DNA from: Acidovorax sp.
Lineage (GTDB): Bacteria; Pseudomonadota; Gammaproteobacteria; Burkholderiales; Burkholderiaceae_C
NCBI RefSeq assembly: GCF_016783915.1
Contig: NZ_JADHVT010000028.1
Span: forward strand, 1-41,708
DNA: 41,708 bases
Direction of reading: 5' to 3'
Shown one piece after another: positions 25,753-32,300 of this stretch. The translations under genes and the position numbers were made by a program. Below the pieces are notes generated by a model, which saw nothing but the letters and a program-made list of their open reading frames with translations, ran no database searches and was not told the origin of the DNA. Position 1 is the first letter of the stretch, and every line of letters starts with the position of its first letter.

Positions 25753-26507
25753 TGACCATGCTCCAGCCTGTCGGCATAGAACGCGGGCAGGCCTGCCGCG
25801 CGGATGGCGGCTGCGGCGGCCAGGTGGTCATACGGCACGCGGTGGAAGGTGATCTGCCTGGCGGTGTCGTCGAACAGTGCGTACATGGCGCGTGCATCGC
25901 CGTCGCGCGGCTGGCCCACCGAGCCCACGATGCCCAGCCACTGGCGGTGTGTCGGCACGGGAACCGGCACGCCGGGCTCGGGCGCAAAACGCATCAGCTT
26001 GGCCGTGGGTGTGAGGAAGTACAGCACCTGCTCGTGCACATGGCCGCAGAACACGTAGCGGATGGCGGGGTCGATGCCTTGCGCGGCGGTCATGCTGCGC
26101 TCGGCGGCGTTGGAGTCCTCCACATACCGCCACTGCGCGGGCATGTCGGCACTGGCGTGCACTAGCAAGGCGCTGCTGCCCAGCCGTGCCGTGAGCGGCA
26201 GCGACTGCAAAAAGGCGATGTGGCTGTTGCCGAGCTGGTCGTGCGTCCACTGCGCTCCCAGCTCGCTGCGGTTGCGTGGGTTGGCGGGGGGGGCCAGAGC
26301 CATGGCGTCGTGGTTGCCCAGCACGCACAGGGCGCCTTGCTGAGCCAGGTCACGCACCTGCTCCACCACCGCCACGGGCTCGCCGCCGTAGCCCACCAGA
26401 TCACCCAGCAGTGCAAATTGTTCGGCGCCCTGGGCGCGGGCGTGTTGCAGGCAGGCGTCCAGGGCCTGGCGGTTGGCGTGGATGTCGGACAGCAGGGCGA
26501 TTTTCAT
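25749..26507 (-). CDS. Calcineurin-like metallophosphoesterase
   Basis: 252 residues. The metal-binding motifs of the family are in order: ALLSDIHANRQAL, LLGDLVGYGG, LGNHDAM and FCGHVHEQV. GSVGQPRDGD near the C-terminus is typical of the YfcE/ApaH-like subgroup that acts on small phosphodiesters, and some members act as protein phosphatases. Its stop overlaps the start of the kinase/Usp gene by ATGA, so the two enzymes are made together; it could reverse the kinase or act on a nucleotide signal sensed by Usp (both inference). A run of eight C on the coding strand (26286-26293) is a possible slippage site. Confidence 0.9.
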   Translation of the reverse strand: MKIALLSDIHANRQALDACLQHARAQGAEQFALLGDLVGYGGEPVAVVEQVRDLAQQGALCVLGNHDAMALAPPANPRNRSELGAQWTHDQLGNSHIAFLQSLPLTARLGSSALLVHASADMPAQWRYVEDSNAAERSMTAAQGIDPAIRYVFCGHVHEQVLYFLTPTAKLMRFAPEPGVPVPVPTHRQWLGIVGSVGQPRDGDARAMYALFDDTARQITFHRVPYDHLAAAAAIRAAGLPAFYADRLEHGQ

Positions 26508-26581
26508 GGGGTTGTCTCCAGCCCCATCATCGCGCGCATGGCTGAATGCCAGCTTGCAGTCAGTAGCGTTTGCCCGGGTTC

Positions 26582-26627
26582 AAAAAAATAGCTGCTACCG
26601 CCCGTCTATAGGGCGGTGGCAGCTATT
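26582..26627 (-). terminator. Rho-independent terminator after DUF1304 (made by repeat copy E)
   Basis: On the minus strand a 17-bp stem (26611-26627 with 26587-26603, one wobble) and a 7-nt loop is followed directly by a run of T. It fits a strong intrinsic terminator for the ohrR-ohr-DUF1304 direction. Confidence 0.8.
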
Positions 26628-26639
26628 AATTTGATAGCT
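26582..26639 (-). repeat. Dispersed ~65-bp palindromic repeat, copy E
   Basis: Contains AGCTATTAATTTGATAGC, the end common to this family, and a near-perfect 17-bp stem. It ends at the stop codon of the DUF1304 gene and is the terminator described in the next entry. The rest of this 131-bp gap (26508-26581) holds only the promoter area of the metallophosphoesterase gene. Confidence 0.7.
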
Positions 26640-27025
26640 CAGAGGCTGTGCTGTGCGGCGGGTTTTTTGTCCAGCGCCAGCACCAGGCCCAGCGCGATGA
26701 TCGCGGGCAGCGCCTGGCTGAAGAAGATCTTGGGCGCTGCGGTGGCGGCGCCAAACACCCCGGCCACGATCACACAGGCCAGGAAGAAAATCTTGAACAC
26801 CCGGTTGCCGGTGAACAGCCCCCAGAACAGGCCCGCCGCCAGAAACCCGTTGTACAGCCCCTGGTTGGCCGCCAGCGTGGTGGTGGCGTCGGCCAGCTCC
26901 TGGGTCAGGTTGAAGGTCTTCGTGCCCAGGGGCTTGTTCCAGAAGAACATTTCGAGAACGAGGATGTACATATGCTCGATGGCCACCAGGGCCACCGCGA
27001 TGCGGGAAAGCAAGTGGCGGCTCAT
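26639..27025 (-). CDS. DUF1304 family membrane protein
   Basis: 128 residues with four predicted membrane helices (IAVALVAIEHMYILVLEM, GLYNGFLAAGLFWGLFTG, IFFLACVIVAGVFGAATA, ALPAIIALGLVLALD). The conserved DUF1304 features are EMFFW near residue 25 and AANQGLYNGFLAAGL in the middle. The role of the family is unknown. It lies downstream of ohr on the same strand and may be an accessory of the peroxide-response transcript. Its 5' side is odd: an inverted-repeat element ends 5 bp before the ATG, so any ribosome-binding site would have to be inside the element, and none is apparent. Confidence 0.88.
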   Translation of the reverse strand: MSRHLLSRIAVALVAIEHMYILVLEMFFWNKPLGTKTFNLTQELADATTTLAANQGLYNGFLAAGLFWGLFTGNRVFKIFFLACVIVAGVFGAATAAPKIFFSQALPAIIALGLVLALDKKPAAQHSL

Positions 27026-27030
27026 GGTGC

Positions 27031-27299
27031 AGAACGTGTTGGCGGCCTCGCGGCGGCCGCGTTGGAGTGCAATCGGGATGAGTGGATGCGTCGGATGCGC
27101 CGCATGGGCTCATGCCCATGCAAGCAGCCGGGGCGTTCAATCGCCCGATTTCGCTCCAACCCTCCGGGCAGTGGTCTTTGCGGGCGGTCTGCGGCGTTGC
27201 AGCGCTTGTGGATAGCGGGGCTATCCACGGCGCACCGCGCCTTGCATCCCATCCCGCAAAGACCGCTGCGCGGCCACTGAGAGGTCGTCAACACGCTCT
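27031..27299. mobile_element. MITE-like element 2 between ohr and DUF1304 (269 bp)
   Basis: The ends, 27031-27061 and 27269-27299, are inverted repeats matching at 25 of 31 positions (start AGAACGTGTTGGCGGCCTC / AGAGCGTGTTGACGACCTC). The part at ~27059-27174 is the palindromic core of element 1. A further segment (27175-27268), rich in inverted repeats (AGACCACTG/GCAAAGACC type), is not in element 1. It fills the whole space between the two genes, and its right end touches the ohr stop codon. No transposase is present. Confidence 0.75.
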
Positions 27300-27715
27300 C
27301 AGACGATCGTAATGGTCACGTCGATGTTGCCGCGCGTGGCGTTGGAGTAGGGGCAGACCTGGTGGGCTGCGTCTACCAGCTTCTGGGCCGTGGCCTTGTC
27401 CAGGCCGGGCAGGCTGATGGCCAGGCGGGCAGCGATGCCGTAGGCGTTCGGAATAGGGCCCAGGTCCACTTCGGCGTCGATGGACACGTCCTGGGGCACG
27501 GGGATGCCGATCTTGCCGCCCACCGCCTTCATCGCGCCGATGAAGCAGGCTGCGTAGCCGGAGGCAAACAGCTGCTCGGGGTTGGTGCCGGTGCCGGACG
27601 TACCAGGCGAGGACAGCTTGACGTCCAGGCGGCCGTCATCGGTCTTGGCGGCGCCATCGCGGCCACCGGTCACGTGCGACTTGGCGGTGTACAGGACTTT
27701 TTCGAGTGTGGTCAT
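27299..27715 (-). CDS. ohr: Organic hydroperoxide reductase Ohr
   Basis: 138 residues from ATG 27715 ([20 protein letters not shown]), with AAGGAAG seven bases upstream; a start at 27742 would lengthen it without a site. Ohr is a thiol peroxidase that reduces organic hydroperoxides, recycled by lipoylated proteins. The catalytic pair is C57 ([10 protein letters not shown]) and C121 ([13 protein letters not shown]), and R19 and E48 sit where the active-site Arg and Glu occur in the family. It follows ohrR by 72 bp with no operator in between, so the two are probably transcribed together. The stop codon is the first base triplet of MITE-like element 2. Confidence 0.95.
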   Translation of the reverse strand: MTTLEKVLYTAKSHVTGGRDGAAKTDDGRLDVKLSSPGTSGTGTNPEQLFASGYAACFIGAMKAVGGKIGIPVPQDVSIDAEVDLGPIPNAYGIAARLAISLPGLDKATAQKLVDAAHQVCPYSNATRGNIDVTITIV

Positions 27716-27787
27716 GGTGTCTTCCTTGCGGTTGTTGCCCACTGGCGGGCGGTGGAGGGAATCGGTGTTTGCGTTGTCTGCAGGCCG

Positions 27788-28252
27788 TCAGCGTTGCTCG
27801 CTGAGCCGGTCTCGCAGCTGCTTGAGTTCGGTGGTCAAGGTGGTCAGCTCGGCAATCGAGCACTGGCTGCTTTGCAGCACGCACGGTGGAATGGCTTCGG
27901 CCTGGTTGCGCAGCGCGCGGCCTTGTGACGTGAGGGTGATGCGCACGCGGCGCTCGTCCTGCACATCGCGCAACCGGGCAATGTGGCCCTGCGCCTCCAG
28001 GCGCTTGAGCAACGGCGTGAGCGTGCCGGAGTCGAGGAACAGGCGCTCGCCCAGCTCGGAGACGGTCACGCCATCCTGTTCCCACAGCACCAGCATCACG
28101 AGGTACTGGGGGTAGGTCAGGCCGATCTGGTCGAGCAGGGGCTTGTAGAGCTTCGTCATCGCCAGCGAGGCGGAATACAGCGCAAAGCAGACCTGGTTGT
28201 CCAGCCGCAGGATGGCGGGGCTGGGGGTGTGGGGTGTGCTGTGGCTGGGCAT
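27788..28252 (-). CDS. ohrR: Organic peroxide-sensing MarR-type repressor OhrR
   Basis: 154 residues. The N-terminal helix has [13 protein letters not shown] with the peroxide-sensing C22; C124 (and C131) lies near the place of the second Cys in 2-Cys OhrR of Xanthomonas, so an intersubunit disulfide is likely on oxidation. The winged helix is in [23 protein letters not shown] to [16 protein letters not shown] and [16 protein letters not shown]. It represses ohr until oxidised. Its operator is at 28273-28294, 20 bp upstream of the start, so it controls its own gene and ohr downstream. Confidence 0.94.
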   Translation of the reverse strand: MPSHSTPHTPSPAILRLDNQVCFALYSASLAMTKLYKPLLDQIGLTYPQYLVMLVLWEQDGVTVSELGERLFLDSGTLTPLLKRLEAQGHIARLRDVQDERRVRITLTSQGRALRNQAEAIPPCVLQSSQCSIAELTTLTTELKQLRDRLSEQR

Positions 28253-28272
28253 GGAGTGAATTGTGGTGGTAA

Positions 28273-28294
28273 ATTAAATTGTGCGCAATTGAAT
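28273..28294. promoter_or_regulatory. OhrR operator upstream of ohrR
   Basis: ATTAAATTG-TGCG-CAATTGAAT, a palindrome with one mismatch in nine pairs. AT-rich AATTG/CAATT half-sites are characteristic of OhrR operators in several genera. It lies 20-42 bp upstream of ohrR, where it would cover the promoter. Confidence 0.75.
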
Positions 28295-28413
28295 TGTGAA
28301 AAACTTTGTTAATGGATGGGATTGTGTGGGTGGGGGAGCGGCGCCGCGCCATCGGTGCTATCCGCGCGTCCCGCTTGCGCAGGCGGGGGCGCTGTGCCCC
28401 CTTCACCCTCGGG

Positions 28414-28484
28414 AAATTGCTATCAATAGCAGAGCTGCTAGCGCATTATTCATATGCGCTAGCGGCCGATTTGGCTTGAAATTT
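28414..28484 (+). repeat. Dispersed ~65-bp palindromic repeat, copy F (best copy)
   Basis: It runs AATTGCTATCAATAGCAG ... CGATTTGGCTTGAAATTT with a perfect 10-bp central stem, GCTAGCGCAT (28437-28446) and ATGCGCTAGC (28454-28463), and a 7-nt loop. It lies 39 bp downstream of the enoyl-CoA hydratase stop. The region 28385-28412 just left of it looks like a decayed copy of the gene-end repeat (GGCGCTGTGC, then CCCTC). No gene in the 271-bp gap. Confidence 0.8.
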
Positions 28485-28523
28485 GGCATGTCGTGGTTCG
28501 GGCGACGACGAGCCACCAGGCCC

Positions 28524-29342
28524 TCAGCGCCCGCTGAACTGCGCGGGCCGCCGCTCGACAAACGCGCGCACGCCCTCGGCTGCGTCCTCGCTGTTGGCCA
28601 GCTCCTTTTGCACCGGGATGAAATCTGCCACCGCAGCGGCCTGGCCCTGCTCAATCGCCTTGAGCACATTGAGCCGCGTGGCCACTACCGCCAGCGGCGC
28701 CTGGATGGCGATGCGCTGGGCGATGGCCAGGGCTTCGTCCAGTTCCTGGCCTGCAGGCACCACCTTTTGCACAAAGTTCAGGCGGTACGCCTCGGCGCTG
28801 CCGAACTCATCGGCGGTCAGCAGGTGCAGCAGGGCATTGCCGGTGCCCGCGCGCTCGGCCATGCGCAGCGTGGCGCCGCCCGTGGCCATGATGCCGCGCT
28901 GCACCTCCATCTGCGAAAAGCGGCAGTTATCGGCCGCCACCACGATGTCGGCACCCAACATCAGCTCGATGCCCACGGTGAAGCAGATGCCCTTGACCGC
29001 CACCACCATCGGCTTGGTGCGTCGGCGGTAGCCGGGCAGGCCGTAGTCGTGGGGCTCCACCAGGCCTTCGGGGATGGCTTTTTCGCCGCGCTGCATGTAG
29101 GCGCTCACGGCGGGCAGGTCCAGCCCTGCCGTGAAATGGTCGCCCATGGCGTGCAGCACACCAACACGCAGGTCGGGGTCGTCATCAAGCCGGGTGTAAG
29201 CCTCGGCCAGCTGGCGGAACATGGGAGGCGTCCAGCCGTTGCGCTTGGCCGGGCGGTTGATGCCGATCAGCAAGACATGGCCGAGCACGAGGGTGTCAAT
29301 GCAGCCCTCGGGCGGGGGCGTGTTGGACGTGAAGGTGGGCAT
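28524..29342 (-). CDS. Enoyl-CoA hydratase/isomerase family protein
   Basis: 272 residues from ATG 29342, with AAGGAG ten bases upstream; a start at 29390 adds 16 poor residues. Crotonase fold: the two oxyanion-hole regions are HFTAGLDLPAVSA (about residue 75) and VVAVKGICFTVGIELML (about 115-131). RFSQMEVQRGIMATGGATLRM follows where the catalytic Glu loop lies. It acts on acyl-CoA, adding water to a double bond or a related reaction. The gene is 203 bp downstream of the hydroxyacyl-CoA dehydrogenase gene on the same strand, consistent with a shared beta-oxidation role. The substrate cannot be read from sequence. Confidence 0.88.
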   Translation of the reverse strand: MPTFTSNTPPPEGCIDTLVLGHVLLIGINRPAKRNGWTPPMFRQLAEAYTRLDDDPDLRVGVLHAMGDHFTAGLDLPAVSAYMQRGEKAIPEGLVEPHDYGLPGYRRRTKPMVVAVKGICFTVGIELMLGADIVVAADNCRFSQMEVQRGIMATGGATLRMAERAGTGNALLHLLTADEFGSAEAYRLNFVQKVVPAGQELDEALAIAQRIAIQAPLAVVATRLNVLKAIEQGQAAAVADFIPVQKELANSEDAAEGVRAFVERRPAQFSGR

Positions 29343-29477
29343 GGTGTTGTGTCTCCTTGCCCATGATTGAAAACGTATCCAGTCGTGCACGCCGTCTCAA
29401 GCGGGACAGCACATGCGTGCAGGTCTTCCATGCGTCGGCGGCCTCAACCACCGGCGCAGCGCCCTGCCAGTGCCCCC

Positions 29478-29545
29478 GCGCAAGAGCCGCCCCGTCGCGC
29501 TGGGGGCGTCCCCCTCGGGGGGAAGGCGCGAAGCGCCTCAGGGGG
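29478..29545 (-). repeat. GC-rich gene-end repeat (CCCCCTGAGGCGC type), copy 2
   Basis: Read on the minus strand: CCCCCTGAGGCGC-TTC-GCGCCTTCC, a C6-GA-G5 block and GGGCGGCTCTTGC. These are the same blocks in the same order as in copy 1 (7516-7583). It starts directly after the dehydrogenase stop codon and contains two GC-rich hairpins. Confidence 0.6.
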
Positions 29546-30394
29546 TCAATAGCTATACACGCCCTGGCCTGTCTTGCGGCCCAGGCGGCCCGCCGCCACC
29601 ATTTCCTTGAGCAGCGGGCAGGGGCGGTACTTGCTGTCGCCGAACTCGGTGAGGTACACGTCCATCACGGCCAGGCACACATCCAGGCCGATCATGTCCG
29701 CCAGCGCCAGCGGGCCGATGGGCTGGTTGCAGCCCAGTTTCATGCCCGCGTCGATGTCCTCGGGTGTGGCCAGGCCTTCCGCCAGCACGAAGAAGGCCTC
29801 GTTGATCATGGGCACCAGGATGCGGTTGACCACAAAACCGGGCGCGTTCTTCACGGTGATAGGGCTCTTGCCCAGGGCTTCGGCCAGCGCCTTCACGGCG
29901 TCGTGCGTGGCGTCGCTGGTCTGCAGGCCACGGATGATCTCCACCAGCGCCATCATGGGTACGGGGTTGAAGAAGTGCATGCCAATGAAGCGGTCGGCGC
30001 GGCTGGTGGCGGCGGCCAGCTTGGTGATGGAGATCGAGGACGTGTTCGATGCAATCAGCACCTCGGGGCCCACCAGTGCATCGACCTGCTTCAAGATCTT
30101 GAGCTTGAGCTCGTAGTTCTCGGTGGCGGCTTCGATCACCAGCTGCGCGGCCTTGAGGTCGTCGTAGCTGGTGGAGGTCTTGATGCGCGCCAAGGCTGCG
30201 TCCTTGTCGGCGGCGCTGATCTTCTCCTTCTTGATCAAGCGGTCCAGGCTGCCAGCCACGGTGGCCAGGCCTTTTTGCACTGCAGCATCCGAGATATCGA
30301 CCATCACCACGTTGATGCCCGACACCGCACAGGCCTGTGCAATGCCGTTGCCCATGGTGCCTGCGCCGATGATGCCTACGGTCTGAATCGTCAT
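29546..30394 (-). CDS. 3-hydroxyacyl-CoA (3-hydroxybutyryl-CoA) dehydrogenase
   Basis: 282 residues from ATG 30394 (MTIQTVGIIGAGTMGNGIAQ), with GAGGG just upstream, the standard length of the single-domain Hbd/PaaH enzymes. The NAD-binding Rossmann motif is GIIGAGTMGNGI. The catalytic His is in GMHFFNPVPMMALVEII; NAPGFVVNRILVPMINEAF follows, and the C-terminal helical domain includes GCNQPIGPLALADMIGLD. It oxidises 3-hydroxyacyl-CoA to 3-ketoacyl-CoA in the cytoplasm, in fatty acid, butyrate or phenylacetate breakdown. It is divergent from the GMC oxidoreductase gene; the inverted repeat at 30446-30470 between them may control both. It ends in the gene-end repeat. Confidence 0.94.
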   Translation of the reverse strand: MTIQTVGIIGAGTMGNGIAQACAVSGINVVMVDISDAAVQKGLATVAGSLDRLIKKEKISAADKDAALARIKTSTSYDDLKAAQLVIEAATENYELKLKILKQVDALVGPEVLIASNTSSISITKLAAATSRADRFIGMHFFNPVPMMALVEIIRGLQTSDATHDAVKALAEALGKSPITVKNAPGFVVNRILVPMINEAFFVLAEGLATPEDIDAGMKLGCNQPIGPLALADMIGLDVCLAVMDVYLTEFGDSKYRPCPLLKEMVAAGRLGRKTGQGVYSY

Positions 30395-30445
30395 ATAGAG
30401 AGCCCTCTTCAAAGTGAAACGGATGGACGGAATGGTAAGGCGAAT

Positions 30446-30470
30446 CGCACGACCGTTCGGTTATCGTGCG
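30446..30470. promoter_or_regulatory. Inverted repeat in the divergent Hbd-GMC promoter region
   Basis: A perfect CGCACGA-N11-TCGTGCG repeat with an inner ACCGTTCGGT. Sites built on ACCG/CGGT are typical of TetR-family repressors, including several of acyl-CoA metabolism. No TetR gene is in the window. It is 52 bp from both starts, in place for an operator. Confidence 0.55.
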
Positions 30471-30522
30471 TCAAACCTGAACCAACAAGCCGCTGCGCAG
30501 CATGGCGGAGGAGACACAAAAC

Positions 30523-32112
30523 ATGTTTGACTACATCGTGATCGGTGGCGGATCGGCGGGCTCCGTGCTGGCCGGCCGTCTGACTGAGAACCCCTCCGTA
30601 CGCGTCTGCCTGCTGGAGGCAGGGCCTGCCGACAAAAGCGTGCTCATCCACTGCCCGGCTGGGCTGGCCGTGATGGCCAAGTTCGAACTGAACGGCTGGG
30701 GCTTCAACACCACGCCGCAGGCTGCGCTGAATAACCGGCGCGGCTACCAGCCACGCGGCAAGGTGCTGGGGGGCTCCAGCTCCATCAACGCCATGGTCTA
30801 CATCCGGGGCCAGCACGCCGACTATGACCACTGGGCCGCGCAGGGCAACCCGGGCTGGGGCTGGGAGGATGTGAAGCCTTACTTCGTGCGTGCCGAGAAC
30901 AACGAACGCGGCGCCAACGCTTGGCATGGCCGGGGCGGCCCCTTCAACGTGGCAGACCTGCGTGCACCCAACCGGTTCAGCCAATATTTCACCGACGCAG
31001 GTGTGCAGGCCGGGCACCCGCACAACACCGACTTCAACGGCGCCACGCAGGAAGGTGTGGGCCTGTACCAGGTCACGCACAAGAACGGCGAGCGCCACAG
31101 CGCAGCCAAGGGCTACCTCACGCCGCACCTGGCGCGACCCAACCTGCAGGTCATCACCGGGGCGCATGCCACGCGCATCCTGTTCGACGGCACGCGCGCG
31201 GTGGGTGTCGAATACCGCCAGGGCGGCGCGATCAAGCAGGTGCGAGCGGGCCGCGAGGTGCTGCTGAGTGCGGGCGCGCTGCTGTCGCCGCAGTTGCTGA
31301 TGCTGTCGGGCGTGGGGCCTGCCGCGCATTTGCAGCAACACGGCATCCCGGTGCTGCACGACCTGCCGGGCGTGGGCCAGCATCTGCACGACCACCCCGA
31401 CGTGGTGCAGGTGCTGGACGCACCCGAGCTCAAGGACCTGTTCGGCCTGTCACTGTCGGGCATGGCGCAGACGCTGCGCGGCATAGCCGAATGGCGCAAG
31501 CACCGCACGGGCATGTTGACCACGAACTTTGCCGAGGCGGGGGGCTTCATCAAAAGCGACCCGTCCGAGCCCGCGCCCGACCTGCAGCTGCACTTTGTGA
31601 TCGGCAAGCTGGTGGACCACGGGCGCAAGACCGTGTTCGGCCATGGTTACTCGGCCCACGTGTGCCTGCTGCAGCCCAAGAGCCGGGGCTCGGTCACGCT
31701 GGCCAGCCGCGACCCCATGGCCTTGCCTTTGGTGGACCCGAACTTCCTCGCGGACCCGGATGACATGGCGCGCATGGTGCGTGGCTTTCAGCGCACGCGC
31801 GAGATTCTGGCGCAGCCCGCGCTGGCGAAGTTCGGCGCCAAGGAGCTGGCAGCCTCGGCCAACGCGCGTACCCCTGCCGAGATCGAGCAGTTCATCCGTC
31901 AGTACGCCGACACCATCTATCACCCCGTGGGCAGCTGTCGCATGGGCCCTGGGCCTCTGGATGTGGTGGATGCACAGCTGCGTGTGCACGGCCTGTCGGG
32001 CCTGCGCGTGGTGGACGCGTCCATCATGCCGCGCATCGTGAGCGGCAACACCAACGCGCCGACGGTGATGATTGCTGAAAAAGCGGTGGACCTGCTGCGG
32101 GCCGCGCCGTGA
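30523..32112 (+). CDS. GMC-family FAD-dependent oxidoreductase (alcohol/choline dehydrogenase type)
   Basis: 529 residues from ATG 30523 (MFDYIVIGGGSAGSVLAG), with GGAGGAG nine bases upstream; the in-frame ATG 30502 would put that site inside the gene. FAD-binding GGGSAG is at the N-terminus. GMC signature 1 is PRGKVLGGSSSINAMVYIRG and signature 2 is GALLSPQLLMLSGVG. The active-site His is in HPVGSCRMG and the second conserved residue in SGNTNAPTVMIAEKAVD. It oxidises an alcohol or aldehyde. There is no signal peptide; relatives such as AlkJ sit on the inner membrane. It faces the Hbd gene, so a role in feeding alcohols into acyl-CoA breakdown is possible. Confidence 0.93.
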   Translation: MFDYIVIGGGSAGSVLAGRLTENPSVRVCLLEAGPADKSVLIHCPAGLAVMAKFELNGWGFNTTPQAALNNRRGYQPRGKVLGGSSSINAMVYIRGQHADYDHWAAQGNPGWGWEDVKPYFVRAENNERGANAWHGRGGPFNVADLRAPNRFSQYFTDAGVQAGHPHNTDFNGATQEGVGLYQVTHKNGERHSAAKGYLTPHLARPNLQVITGAHATRILFDGTRAVGVEYRQGGAIKQVRAGREVLLSAGALLSPQLLMLSGVGPAAHLQQHGIPVLHDLPGVGQHLHDHPDVVQVLDAPELKDLFGLSLSGMAQTLRGIAEWRKHRTGMLTTNFAEAGGFIKSDPSEPAPDLQLHFVIGKLVDHGRKTVFGHGYSAHVCLLQPKSRGSVTLASRDPMALPLVDPNFLADPDDMARMVRGFQRTREILAQPALAKFGAKELAASANARTPAEIEQFIRQYADTIYHPVGSCRMGPGPLDVVDAQLRVHGLSGLRVVDASIMPRIVSGNTNAPTVMIAEKAVDLLRAAP

Positions 32113-32300
32113 ACGATTTCACGTTTGGCGCCCGGAACGCGATTTTTAAGGTTTTCAAAGGGTCTGTTTAAGGAGTTTTTAACAGGCAAAAGCGCGGCGA
32201 ATTTCTAGACTTCTTTGCATGGAAAAGGGTGCATGGTGCACCCGGCCCGGCGCCAAAAAAAAGGCGCTGAAAGAGCCCACCGGGGCCATGAAAGAACGTG

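Noticed and set aside
32240-32275. GCGCC-A8-GGCGC stretch before the hemerythrin gene as a terminator
   Set aside because: Only a 5-bp stem with a poly-A loop and no T-run after it; a weak hairpin at best.
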